Shown in pieces: positions 17,319 through 25,780 of a stretch of 64,000 bases of DNA. The stretch lies in NCBI RefSeq assembly GCF_000478885.1, contig NC_022567.1:1984001-2048000 (forward strand), written 5' to 3'. The stretch is from Adlercreutzia equolifaciens DSM 19450. Its GTDB lineage: Bacteria > Actinomycetota > Coriobacteriia > Coriobacteriales > Eggerthellaceae. Both the position numbers and the translations under genes were made by a program. Below the pieces are notes generated by a model. That model searched no databases, was not told where the DNA came from, and was given only the letters and a program-made list of their open reading frames with translations. Each line of letters starts with the position of its first letter. Positions within the stretch are counted from its first letter, which is position 1.

Positions 17319-18254
17319 TTATTCCAACGAAGAAATGCTCTCCTTCAGGCAGTCGACGAACAGCTGCCCGTTCTCCCCAATGCGCTCCTCGTTGTAGATC
17401 ACGTAGAGGTCGCAGGGCACCGTAAAATCGTCGACCGCGAATATCTTGATATCAGAGCTCGCCCGCAGACCCGAGTGCACTCCCCCAAGCGCAATGCCGA
17501 ACGTCTCGCCCGCTGCCGATAGGTACAGATCAAGGTAGTTCGAGCAAGGCTGGTTGTCGGGTTCCACAGCTACCCCGGCCCCCGCAAACCACTCAACAAG
17601 CACACGGCCCGCACGTTCCATATTTGCGGAATTCCCAAGGAGCATCGTGAAGCCGTCCAAGTCGGCTGCCGTCACATGATCGCGTTCGAACAGGGGGCAG
17701 GAACGGTTCATCCAAAAGTGGCATTCCCCCTCACCGAAAAGGAAGGCTCCCACTCCGGCAGGCAGCCCATCGGGCACCACCCCTTTCCCGCCGTCTCGCC
17801 GCCTCACCCGAACAAAGATGGAAAGATCCGCCTTGCCACTCGCCACTGCTTCCATATTCGCGTAAGCGCCCGACGCCATAAGCATCTCGAGGCACCGACC
17901 AGGGTGCTCCTGCCGGAAAGCGTGCAGCGCGCGCGTCAGCAATTCCTCGAAGGGAGCGTAATCGAGTGTGCCCACCATTATGGACGACGAAGCTTCCGCC
18001 AGCGCTCGACATTCCTCTGCGCTCTCCTCTGCCAGCTTCACGATGGCCCGGGCGCGCTTCAAGAAAAGACGGCCAGCCGGCGATAACTCCAGCTGACCGG
18101 CGCGCTTGGCCGTGAGAGGCGCCCCCACTTCCTCTTCCAACGCGTGAAGATGGGCACGCAACGTCGGTGGCGACACAAATAAATCGGCAGCCGCTTGGGC
18201 GAAATTGAGAGAGCGCGAGAATTCTATGTACTCGCGCAGATATGCGGTATCCAC
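17319..18254 (-). CDS. LysR-family transcriptional regulator
   Basis: A 311-residue LysR regulator. The N-terminal winged helix-turn-helix is in YLREYIEFSRSLNFAQAAADLF and the helix that follows; an effector-binding domain fills the rest. The start is a GTG at 18254 with AAGGAG six bases upstream, which gives normal LysR length. The frame is open to 18629, but that would cross an inverted repeat and add 125 non-homologous residues. It converges with the FAD reductase gene instead of diverging from its target as LysR genes usually do, so the target is uncertain; the reductase is the best candidate. Confidence 0.85.
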   Translation of the reverse strand: MDTAYLREYIEFSRSLNFAQAAADLFVSPPTLRAHLHALEEEVGAPLTAKRAGQLELSPAGRLFLKRARAIVKLAEESAEECRALAEASSSIMVGTLDYAPFEELLTRALHAFRQEHPGRCLEMLMASGAYANMEAVASGKADLSIFVRVRRRDGGKGVVPDGLPAGVGAFLFGEGECHFWMNRSCPLFERDHVTAADLDGFTMLLGNSANMERAGRVLVEWFAGAGVAVEPDNQPCSNYLDLYLSAAGETFGIALGGVHSGLRASSDIKIFAVDDFTVPCDLYVIYNEERIGENGQLFVDCLKESISSLE

Positions 18255-18531
18255 GGACAGCTCCTTCCCCACCCCTGAATCGCGGAACGCAACCTGCAAC
18301 CAGTATACCCCATCAGTTCCTCGCAGCAGGACAGCAGCCGCTGGAGCCGGACTCAACCTATGTTGCGCAAATACGGCTTTTCTGCTACCACTCTTTTGAG
18401 GCTTCAGGGCTCCTCGATCCGCAGCAAGGCACCCGCTTCGCATAGCGTAGCGAGGCGAAGACGCTGCTAGCGCACGTTTGAGCCTTAAAAGTCGTTCCGG
18501 AGAGAGCCCGGTCAACGAACTACCCGATTTT

Positions 18532-18693
18532 TGCACGAGATCTTGAGTTATCAGCGTCTCGAGCATGCCCGCAACCCGGTGCCGGGAATGCGCCTCCTGA
18601 GCGCAATGCTCTGACCAGGCGTTTTCCAAAAGCCGTTCTCAGCCGCGAGTCCCGTTGCAGATTCCGGACGCTTATAACACGAGATTTCGTGCA
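18532..18693. repeat. Large inverted repeat, family A copy 2
   Basis: Left arm 18532-18562 (TGCACGAGATCTTGAGTTAT, then CAGCGTCTCGA) and right arm 18663-18693 are imperfect inverted copies about 100 bp apart. Both resemble the arms at 1720-1839: the shared core is TGCAYGARAT, four variable bases, then GTTATNAGCGTCYGGA. It lies in the 600-bp gap between the LysR gene and enolase. Apart from this repeat and the enolase terminator I see no gene there. Confidence 0.85.
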
Positions 18694-18759
18694 GAAACAG
18701 AGGGGTTCGTCGACCGAGAACGGGCAAAAGCGATCCCAACCGGCTGCCGCGAAACAGAA

Positions 18760-18790
18760 GAAGGGCCGCCTCGATATGAAGCGGCCCTTC
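18760..18790 (-). terminator. Intrinsic terminator after enolase
   Basis: Stem GAAGGGCCGC/GCGGCCCTTC with an 11-base loop, followed on the minus strand by TTCTGTTTC, 65 bases past the eno stop codon. Confidence 0.8.
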
Positions 18791-18854
18791 TTTGGTCGTT
18801 TGTGCGCTCGCCTCCCAAGGCGAACCTTGTGGAATGCGAGCCCCGCTCGGCCCT

Positions 18855-20147
18855 CTAACGCTTAATGTTGTAGAAGGCTTTCATGCCCGCGTACTGGGCC
18901 TGGCCCTCCAGCTGCTCCTCGATGCGGATGAGCTGGTTGTACTTGGCCACACGGTCGGACCGGCAGGGAGCACCGGTCTTGATCTGGCCGGTGTTGCAGG
19001 CCACGGACAGATCGGCGATGGTCACGTCCTCGGTCTCGCCGGAGCGGTGGCTCATGACGCAGGCGTAGCCGGCCTGCTTGGCCATCTCGATGGCCTCAAG
19101 CGTCTCGGTGAGCGAGCCGATCTGGTTCACCTTGATGAGAATGGCGTTGGCGCAGCCCAGCTCGATGCCCTTGGCGAGGCGCTTGGAATTGGTAACGAAC
19201 AGGTCGTCGCCCACCAGCTGCACGCGGTCGCCGATGCGGTCGGTCAGCTTCTTCCAACCGTCCCAGTCCTCCTCGGCCATGCCGTCCTCGATGGAGACGA
19301 TGGGGTACTTGTTCACGAGCGCCTCCCAGTAGTCCACCATCTCGTCGCTCGTCAGCTCGCGGCCCTCGCCGGCCAGCACGTACTTGCCGGTCTCGGCGTT
19401 GTAGAACTCCGTGGAAGCCGGATCCATGGCGAACAGGATGTCGGTACCCGGCTTGTAACCGGCCTTCTCGCAAGCTTCCACGATATAGGCCAGCGGCTCC
19501 TCGTTGGTCTTCAGGTTGGGGGCGAATCCGCCCTCGTCGCCCACGCCGCCGCCAAGGCCCGCATCATGCAGCACCTTCTTCAGGGTGTGGTAGATCTCGG
19601 CGCACCAGCGCAGGGCCTCGGCAAAGGTGGGAGCGCCCACGGGCATGATCATGAACTCCTGGAAGTCCACGTTGTTGTCGGCATGCACACCGCCGTTCAG
19701 GATGTTCATCATGGGCGTCGGCAGAAGATGCGCGTTCGCACCGCCCACGTACTTGTACAGCGGCAGCTCGGCAGCCTCCGCGGCGGCCTTGGCCACGGCC
19801 AAAGACGCGCCCAGGATGGCGTTGGCGCCGAAGGCCCCCTTGTTCTCCGTGCCGTCGGCCTCGATCATGGCGGCATCCACCATGCGCTGATCCTCGGCCT
19901 CAAGGCCGATGAGCACGTCGGCGATCTCGTTGTTCACATGGGCCACGGCATCCAGCGTGCCCTTGCCCAGATAACGGCTCTTGTCGCAGTCGCGCAGCTC
20001 CACGGCCTCGAAAGCGCCCGTGGAAGCGCCCGAGGGAACCGCCGCGCGGCCGAAGGCGCCGTCTTCCAGCACGACTTCCACTTCGACGGTGGGGTTGCCG
20101 CGAGAATCGAGAACCTCGCGCCCGTACACATCGATGATGACGCTCAT
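18855..20147 (-). CDS. eno: Enolase
   Basis: A 430-residue enolase that interconverts 2-phosphoglycerate and phosphoenolpyruvate in glycolysis and gluconeogenesis. Family motifs: REVLDSRGNPTVEVEV and PSGASTG at the N-terminus, then GDEGGFAPN, the metal-binding region SIEDGMAEEDWDGW, GDDLFVTN and the signature SHRSGETED. Length is standard. The start follows AAGGAGGCACT. A -10-like TATGAT lies at 20200-20195. The gene is transcribed alone, with a strong terminator. Nothing is unusual in the sequence. Confidence 0.98.
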   Translation of the reverse strand: MSVIIDVYGREVLDSRGNPTVEVEVVLEDGAFGRAAVPSGASTGAFEAVELRDCDKSRYLGKGTLDAVAHVNNEIADVLIGLEAEDQRMVDAAMIEADGTENKGAFGANAILGASLAVAKAAAEAAELPLYKYVGGANAHLLPTPMMNILNGGVHADNNVDFQEFMIMPVGAPTFAEALRWCAEIYHTLKKVLHDAGLGGGVGDEGGFAPNLKTNEEPLAYIVEACEKAGYKPGTDILFAMDPASTEFYNAETGKYVLAGEGRELTSDEMVDYWEALVNKYPIVSIEDGMAEEDWDGWKKLTDRIGDRVQLVGDDLFVTNSKRLAKGIELGCANAILIKVNQIGSLTETLEAIEMAKQAGYACVMSHRSGETEDVTIADLSVACNTGQIKTGAPCRSDRVAKYNQLIRIEEQLEGQAQYAGMKAFYNIKR

Positions 20148-20221
20148 GTAGTGCCTCCTTGAAGGTTGGTTGATGCTTCTAATCAGCGTTCACCATCATA
20201 GCACGAACGACGCACGCGCAA

Positions 20222-20254
20222 GCGCCCCGCGCGGACTCATTCCGCACGGGGCGC
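20222..20254 (-). terminator. Hairpin after oleate hydratase gene
   Basis: Stem GCGCCCCG/CGGGGCGC, 32 bases past the oleate hydratase stop codon. It lacks a clear T-run, so it is probable rather than certain. Confidence 0.6.
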
Positions 20255-20285
20255 ATAAAACAGGCTGGGCCGCTGTTTTCCGAAC

Positions 20286-22211
20286 CTAGTGGATGCCCGG
20301 CCACACGGCACCCGTAGCGGGCACGGGCACATCGCGGTTCTCGTCGGTGGTCGGAATGACGCCGAACTCCTTCAGAAGACCGTAGATGTCGGTATGCTCG
20401 ATCTCCTTCAGGCCGCGCGACAGCAGCAGCTTCTCCAGCACGTTCATGTTCATGTCCGTTGCCGGCTTGCCGTCGCGCAGAAGCACCGTCGCGTTCAGCA
20501 GCACGCGCAGGTCGAATACGCTGCCCCACACCTCGGGCACACCGCGGTCGATGTCGAGCAGCGTATACACCGCCTCCATGCCAGTGCGCATGGAGTACTC
20601 GGTGGTGAAAATAGTGTCGCGCGGCGTCTCGGCGAACTGCCCAATGAAGGCGAAGTTCACGGCGCCCTCAGGCACGACGAGCGGACGGTCGCCATCGGCG
20701 CGGGGCATGAAGAAGGCCGTGATGTAGGGCATCATGCAGGGCACCGTGTTCGCGGAATGCTCGGCCAGCTCCTCGATTTGCTCCTCGGGCACGCCCAGGT
20801 GGTACAGCCACTCCTCGCAGATTTCCTTGCCGGTGCAATCGCGCATGGGCTTCTTCACGTAGTCGCCGGGCACGTCGGTGAACAGGCCGTAGAGCCACAC
20901 GCACACCTGCCCCTCGGGCTGGGCGCGGAACTGCGGCTGGCGGTTGATGGTCCAGGAGAGCAGCCAGCTGGAGTCCTTCACCGACACGATGCCGCCCGTG
21001 ACAACGCCGCCGGAAAGCGGGTCGCGCTTGCAGATGGCCTCGATGTAGGGCAGGATCTTCTCATCCAGCGTGGTCACCGTGGCGCTTTCCCAGTTGCTCT
21101 TCTCCGGGTCGCCGCAGAACTTCTCAGGACGGCCGAACTCCGGCGATTGGGCCGCGATCTTCTTCCACAAATCCCAGCCATCGCCAGGGGTGAGCTCGGG
21201 CGCGAAGCGGGCCGGGGTGTCCTGGCTGCCGAAAGAGGAATGGGCCACCAGGCTGCCGGGGGTGATGAAGACGAGGTCGTTCTCCGTGAGCGGAATGGTC
21301 TCCTCGCGGCCCGTATCGGCGGCGGGAGCCGTCTTGCCATCTTCGGGCAGCCCCTCGGCGGCATCGATGGCCGCAGGGTTGTTCTCGCGCACGAGACGAA
21401 TCTCCGTGGCCAGCTTGCGGTCGTCGTCTTTGGCGTCGTCGCAGCTGAAGCGCACGTCGGTCACGTGGGTGTTGAACTGGAAGTCGACGCCGTGGGCCTC
21501 AAGGTAGTTCACCATGGGCAGGATCATGGACTCGTACTGGTTGTACCGGGTGAAGCGCAAGGCCGAGAAGTCGGGCAGGCCGCCCAAATGGTGCACGAAG
21601 CGGGTGACGTAGCGCTTCATCTCCAGCGCCGAGTGCCAATTCTCAAAGGCGAACATCGTGCGCCAGTACAGCCAGAAGTTCGAGTTCAGCACCTCATCGG
21701 AGAAGTACTCGGTGATGACCTTGTCCTGCAGCTCCTCCTCCGGGGTGAAGAACAGGTTCATGATTTCCATGCAGGCCTTGTCGGACAGGTTGAACTTGTT
21801 GTCGGTATGGGCGTCCCGGCCGCGATCCACCGTGGCGCGGCACAGCGAGTAGTTGGGGTCGCGCTTGTTCAGCCAATAGTAGTAGTCGAGCACCGAAACC
21901 GACGGATCCTCGATGGAGGGGATGTCGCGGAACAGATCCCACATCACCTCGAAGTGGTTGTCCATCTCGCGGCCGCCGCGCATGGTGAAGCCGAGCCCCG
22001 GGTACTCCCAGCCATCGCAACCGCCGCCGGCGCGCGGGTCGCGCTCCAGAATGTGGATCTTCTCGCCGGGCATTCGGCCGTCGCGCACAAGAAAGCACGC
22101 CGCAGCGAGTCCCGCCAGGCCGCTGCCGATAATGTAGGCCTGCTTGTTTTCCACGCCCTCGGGCGGAAGCGGATGAGCGAAGGCCTCGTAGTTGCCGCTG
22201 GAATAGTACAT
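20286..22211 (-). CDS. ohyA: Oleate hydratase (myosin-cross-reactive antigen family)
   Basis: A 641-residue FAD protein of the oleate hydratase family, which adds water to the cis-9 double bond of unsaturated fatty acids to give 10-hydroxy acids. The FAD motif YIIGSGLAGLAAACFLV starts near residue 26. The family stretches RGGREMDNHFEVMWDL, SIEDPSVSVLDYYYWLN and FWLYWRTMFAFENWHS are all present. No signal peptide is seen. In gut bacteria the enzyme is linked to detoxifying dietary unsaturated fatty acids. The start follows AGAGAGGACG. The call is firm; the exact lipid substrate is not readable. Confidence 0.95.
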   Translation of the reverse strand: MYYSSGNYEAFAHPLPPEGVENKQAYIIGSGLAGLAAACFLVRDGRMPGEKIHILERDPRAGGGCDGWEYPGLGFTMRGGREMDNHFEVMWDLFRDIPSIEDPSVSVLDYYYWLNKRDPNYSLCRATVDRGRDAHTDNKFNLSDKACMEIMNLFFTPEEELQDKVITEYFSDEVLNSNFWLYWRTMFAFENWHSALEMKRYVTRFVHHLGGLPDFSALRFTRYNQYESMILPMVNYLEAHGVDFQFNTHVTDVRFSCDDAKDDDRKLATEIRLVRENNPAAIDAAEGLPEDGKTAPAADTGREETIPLTENDLVFITPGSLVAHSSFGSQDTPARFAPELTPGDGWDLWKKIAAQSPEFGRPEKFCGDPEKSNWESATVTTLDEKILPYIEAICKRDPLSGGVVTGGIVSVKDSSWLLSWTINRQPQFRAQPEGQVCVWLYGLFTDVPGDYVKKPMRDCTGKEICEEWLYHLGVPEEQIEELAEHSANTVPCMMPYITAFFMPRADGDRPLVVPEGAVNFAFIGQFAETPRDTIFTTEYSMRTGMEAVYTLLDIDRGVPEVWGSVFDLRVLLNATVLLRDGKPATDMNMNVLEKLLLSRGLKEIEHTDIYGLLKEFGVIPTTDENRDVPVPATGAVWPGIH

Positions 22212-22346
22212 AGCGCACGTCCTCTCTGGTCGGGTTTAACGCTTACCCACCATCATGCGGCCACCGTGCACACCCACGCCCGTCAACAGGATTCCGTTGC
22301 GCCCCCGTTGGCTGGCAGTAACCTGGCGAAACGCGAAAGGCCGAAC

Positions 22347-22352
22347 TATAAT
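22347..22352 (+). promoter_or_regulatory. Consensus -10 box TATAAT, possible leaderless promoter
   Basis: TATAAT ends 8 bases before the GTG start codon at 22361. That spacing puts the transcript start at or next to the start codon, and no ribosome site fits in the gap. Confidence 0.6.
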
Positions 22353-22360
22353 GGCAGGCT

Positions 22361-23347
22361 GTGACTGAGAAGAGACATATCCCCGGCTTCGTGTACAAGC
22401 TCATGCTGTTGGCGGCCACCATTATTTGGGGGTTCGCCTTCGTGGTGATGAAGGACGCCGTCGACGTGCTGCCGCCGGCCCAGCTCATCGGCGTGCGCTT
22501 CTTCCTGACGGGGCTGCTCATGGCCGCCGTGTTCCGCCGCTCGCTGGCGGGCACGCTGAACGGGCCGTGCCTTAAGGCGGGACTAGTGCTGGCCGCCGTG
22601 ACCTTCCTCGCCTTCTGGGTGCAAACCGTGGGACTCGCCGACACCACGCCGGGGAAGAACGCTTTCCTCACTGCCACCTACTGCGTCATCGTGCCCTTCA
22701 TGCTGTGGGCCGTCGCCGGCAAGCGCCCCACTCTCGCCAACGTGGGAGCGGCGGGGATGTGCATCGTCGGCATCGGGCTCGTATCGCTCACGACCAGCTC
22801 CCTTTCCTTCGAGTTCGGCGATGCCATGACGCTTCTGTGCGCCGTTTTCTTCGCGGCGCAGATCATCGCTATCTCACGCTACTCCGAGCACTTCAACGTA
22901 CTCGCCCTCACCGTGTACCAGTTCCTCTTCGGTGGCCTCATGGGGCTCGTGGTCGGTGCACTCACCGAGCCGGCGCCGAACCTGGCGGCTCTCACGCCGG
23001 AGTTCGCCTTCAATCTGTTCTACCTCGTGGTGTTTGCCTCGGGGCTGTGCTATCTCTTCCAGAATGTGGGGCTCGCCCATGTGTCGCCAGCCCAAGGCTC
23101 GCTTCTGCTGTCGCTGGAATCGGTGTTCGGCGTGCTGGCCAGCGTACTGTTCTACGGCGAGGTGATCACGGGGCGCATGGCCGCGGGCTTCGTCCTCATC
23201 TTCGCGGCCATTCTGATAAGCGAGCTGGCGCCGGCACGGGCAAAGCGCGAGAAGCGACCGGAGACGAACGAACCGCTCGGCATCCTGGGATCGCGCAACG
23301 TCCCGATAGCCAACGAGGACGACGCCGAGCCCGTTGCGAACCCCTAG
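22361..23347 (+). CDS. EamA/DMT-family transporter
   Basis: A 328-residue membrane protein with ten predicted helices in two EamA repeats; the pattern WGFAFVVMKDAV in the first repeat is typical of drug/metabolite transporters. The substrate is unknown. A hydrophilic tail of about 40 residues follows the last helix. The start is a GTG at 22361, nearly on top of its TATAAT box, suggesting leaderless translation. The alternatives are internal codons that would remove part of helix 1. Its TAG stop overlaps the stop of the converging ecfT gene within the palindrome CTAG. Confidence 0.88.
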   Translation: MTEKRHIPGFVYKLMLLAATIIWGFAFVVMKDAVDVLPPAQLIGVRFFLTGLLMAAVFRRSLAGTLNGPCLKAGLVLAAVTFLAFWVQTVGLADTTPGKNAFLTATYCVIVPFMLWAVAGKRPTLANVGAAGMCIVGIGLVSLTTSSLSFEFGDAMTLLCAVFFAAQIIAISRYSEHFNVLALTVYQFLFGGLMGLVVGALTEPAPNLAALTPEFAFNLFYLVVFASGLCYLFQNVGLAHVSPAQGSLLLSLESVFGVLASVLFYGEVITGRMAAGFVLIFAAILISELAPARAKREKRPETNEPLGILGSRNVPIANEDDAEPVANP

Positions 23348-24183
23348 GGAACGAGCGCGAAAGCGACACAGGCGGCAACGCCGACGAGAAGAACCGCTCC
23401 GTCGCCGGCGGAGAAACGGCGCTCGACAAGCGAGGTCGGCTCTCCCGAGGCCCCGTAGCATCGCGCCTCCATAGCTGCGGCCAGACGATCGGCCCGGCGA
23501 AAGAGCCCTACGAGCACCGGCACCATAAGCCCCCCGTAGGCCCGCAGGCGTCGCACGAGCCCTGCGTCCTCGAAGGCAGCTCCCCGCGAGGCCTGGGCGG
23601 CTCTCACGGCTCTCAGCTCCTCGGAAAGCAGCGGCATGAACCGCAGAGCGATGGAAAGCGACGTCGCGAAGTCGCGTACGGGCAGGCCCAAGCGACCCAA
23701 AGGGGAGAACAGGCGGCGCAGCCCCTCGGAAAGCTCTGCGGGCGTGGAAAGCGCCATGAGCAAAAGACTCGCCCATACCAGCAGAAGCAGCCGGAGGGCG
23801 ACCGCGATTCCCGCAAGCCATCCAGAGGCTGCAACGTTGTAGACGAGCAGGAAGCCGACAATGGGATAGGCGAAGGCTCCTTCGCGCAGCAGACGTGCGA
23901 CGGGGACGCCCCCGACGAACGCCACCGCCGCCAACAGCGCAGTCGCCACGCCCAGGCCCAAGAGGTTTCCCGTGCAGAAAAGCGCCACAGAATAGGCCAC
24001 GAGCAGCCCGATCTTCGCGCGGGCGTCCACGGCGCGCAGCATCCCTTTCGCACCGATACGCGCAGCACGCCGAGCTTCGCCGCCGCTGCATCTCGCACCG
24101 CCTGCGTGTTCCGCAGCGCCAGCGCGAGCAGCACATGCATCCCCTTTCTCGGATGCGGCAGAATATGTCGGGGCTTTTTCCAT
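23344..24183 (-). CDS. ECF transporter T component (EcfT/CbiQ family), unaccompanied
   Basis: About 279 residues. After ~45 Ala/Arg/Cys-rich residues come membrane helices and the coupling helices of EcfT proteins: AAQASRGA and AMEARCYG, the two short Ala-Arg-Gly-type motifs that contact the ATPases. EcfT links a substrate-binding S protein to two ECF ATPases for vitamin or metal uptake. Neither an ATPase nor an S component is adjacent, so it must pair with subunits coded elsewhere. Start choice is uncertain: ATG at 24183, or a TTG at 24216 that extends the same frame by 11 codons. Confidence 0.8.
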   Translation of the reverse strand: MEKAPTYSAASEKGDACAARAGAAEHAGGARCSGGEARRAARIGAKGMLRAVDARAKIGLLVAYSVALFCTGNLLGLGVATALLAAVAFVGGVPVARLLREGAFAYPIVGFLLVYNVAASGWLAGIAVALRLLLLVWASLLLMALSTPAELSEGLRRLFSPLGRLGLPVRDFATSLSIALRFMPLLSEELRAVRAAQASRGAAFEDAGLVRRLRAYGGLMVPVLVGLFRRADRLAAAMEARCYGASGEPTSLVERRFSAGDGAVLLVGVAACVAFALVP

Positions 24184-24279
24184 GTCGCCAGTATCCCACA
24201 GAGCTTCCACCGTCAAGCATACCGCCCCTTCCCTATCGGCCAGACTCCCGTAAGCACTCGTGTTTTGTGCACGGACGCA

Positions 24280-24316
24280 AAAGAAGGCGCCCCCATGCTC
24301 AAGGGGCGCCTTCTTT
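24280..24316. terminator. Strong bidirectional hairpin terminator
   Basis: AAAGAAGGCGCCCC/GGGGCGCCTTCTTT with an 8-base loop gives A- and T-tracts on both sides. It closes the small acidic gene (minus strand) upstream of ecfT. Confidence 0.85.
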
Positions 24317-24442
24317 CAATTCCGTCAAGCCATCCCGCGGGCTCCTGTTAAGGAAGAGCCCAGGCTTGGTGGAGTCATCGCGAAGCCGGCGAGTTAGCGA
24401 ACCGGCCTCAAATTGGCGAGCCGCACGGCTCGCATGCGAGTT

Positions 24443-24667
24443 TTAGAGCGATTGCTCGGCCGCAATCTCGGCCTGCTCGAACTCGAAGGCAGTCTCCGCA
24501 TCCTCGGCGGCAGCCTGCTCGTTGCCCAGCGCGTCATCGTACTCGGTGGACATGGTGGCCTCGGCCACGATCTCCTGCTCGACGCGCTCCAGATCCTTGG
24601 CAGCATCTTCGTTCTTGGCGGCCTCGGTCGCAACGAACTCCTCCATCAGCGTATCCTTGTCAGCCAT
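24443..24667 (-). CDS. Small acidic protein of unknown function
   Basis: A 74-residue, strongly acidic, Ala/Glu-rich protein that looks mostly helical and soluble. No signal peptide, membrane segment or cysteine is present, and I recognise no family. The ATG at 24667 has a good ribosome site (AAGGAG, 8 bases), and a clear terminator follows, so it is probably a real monocistronic gene. The frame is open further upstream to 24766, but without a comparable start signal. The high Glu content may inflate any apparent similarity to other acidic proteins. Confidence 0.7.
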   Translation of the reverse strand: MADKDTLMEEFVATEAAKNEDAAKDLERVEQEIVAEATMSTEYDDALGNEQAAAEDAETAFEFEQAEIAAEQSL

Positions 24668-24862
24668 GATCCGGCTCCTTTCAATCGGTGCGATACCCGT
24701 GTACTTACACTGCAGGAGCAAGATCGGTTGCCCTTGCAAGGAGTATTCTATGGGCCTGCGCAGCAACCTAAACTTGAGCGAGCCGATAGTAATTCACTGG
24801 TTGGACGCGCGTTGCTTTGCCGTCACAGAGCCGCGTCGCGAGTCATACCGTGCTTGCGGCAA

Positions 24863-24927
24863 GGGGCGACCAAGGTCGCCCCCCTACGGGGAGAGAACGC
24901 AGAGAAGCCGCCCTCAGGCGGCTTCTC
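24863..24927 (-). terminator. Hairpins after rplQ
   Basis: Stem GAGAAGCCGCC/GGCGGCTTCTC with a CTCA loop (24902-24927), 79 bases past the rplQ stop, is the likely end of the alpha operon. A second hairpin GGGGCGACC-AA-GGTCGCCCC (24863-24882) follows it. The remainder of the 338-bp gap (24668-25005) shows no gene. Confidence 0.7.
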
Positions 24928-25005
24928 CGGTATAGAACGATGCTTCCGCGCCCCGCGTTTGCGGCTGGCGGGCGCGCGGCGCATCCGAAGTTCCCAGTCG
25001 AACGA

Positions 25006-25767
25006 TTACTCGCTCTTGACGTCGGCCTTCTCTTCCTCGGCCTTCTCCACCTCGGAGGTCTCGGCCTCCTTGGCAGCCTCGGCCTCGGCCTTCTCGGCCT
25101 CCTCCTTGGCAGCCTCGGCAGAATCGCCGGCGGTCTCCTCGGTCTCGCGGAACGCCTCGGCCTCTTCGGCCTTCTTCTCCTCGACGGCCTCAACCTTCTC
25201 GGCATCGGTCATCTCGGCGCCGTTCTCGGCAACGGCCTCGGCGGCGTCCACAGCCTCGATCTGCTCGACAGTGCCGTCGGCCTCAAAGCCCAGATCCTCG
25301 GCGAGCTCCTCGGACTTGTCGGCCTTCTTGGCGACCTTCTTCGGGGCAGCCTTCTTGGCAGCGGCCTTCTTCTCGGCCGCGGCCTTGCGCTCGGCCTTGG
25401 GCACGCAGGGCTCGGTCACGAGCTCCATGATGACCATGGGGGCATTGTCGCCCTTGCGGGGCCCGAGCTTCATGATGCGGGTGTAGCCGCCGGGACGATC
25501 CTGGAACATGCCCTGGGCGACCTTCTCGAAGATCTCGCGGACGAGCTCCTTGTCGTTCAGGTAGGCGATGGCCAGACGGCGGGAGTGCAGATCGCCGCGC
25601 TTGGCCCAGGTGATCACCTTGTCGACCTGCGGGCGGATCTCCTTGGCACGGGACTCCACCGTCTTGATGCGGTCGTTCAGGAACAGGGCGGAAACCAAGC
25701 TGCGCTTCATAGCCTTAGTGTGGCTATAGTCGGTACCGAGCTTGCGACCCTTCTTGTTGTGTCTCAT
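25006..25767 (-). CDS. rplQ: 50S ribosomal protein L17 with long charged C-terminal tail
   Basis: A 253-residue protein whose first ~120 residues are ordinary L17 (MRHNKKGRKLGTD at the start, then LFLNDRIKTVESRAKE, and GGYTRIMKLGPRKGD near the end of the core). Bacterial L17 is usually about 115-130 residues. Here a ~130-residue tail follows: first a Lys/Ala segment (KKAAPKKVAKKA), then a Glu/Ala-rich stretch to the end. It keeps normal codon style and has no frameshift. It is last in the alpha operon, 13 bases after rpoA. The tail is probably disordered and exposed on the ribosome surface; its role is unknown. Confidence 0.95.
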   Translation of the reverse strand: MRHNKKGRKLGTDYSHTKAMKRSLVSALFLNDRIKTVESRAKEIRPQVDKVITWAKRGDLHSRRLAIAYLNDKELVREIFEKVAQGMFQDRPGGYTRIMKLGPRKGDNAPMVIMELVTEPCVPKAERKAAAEKKAAAKKAAPKKVAKKADKSEELAEDLGFEADGTVEQIEAVDAAEAVAENGAEMTDAEKVEAVEEKKAEEAEAFRETEETAGDSAEAAKEEAEKAEAEAAKEAETSEVEKAEEEKADVKSE

Positions 25768-25780
25768 AACTCTTTGTCTC

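Noticed and set aside
18255..18629. An N-terminal extension of the LysR regulator
   Set aside because: The helix-turn-helix must be at the N-terminus in LysR proteins; the GTG at 18254 has AAGGAG at ideal distance.
24863..24882. Shared repeat with 49867 (GCAAGGGGCGACC)
   Set aside because: The match is only 13 bases in GC-rich sequence and could be chance.
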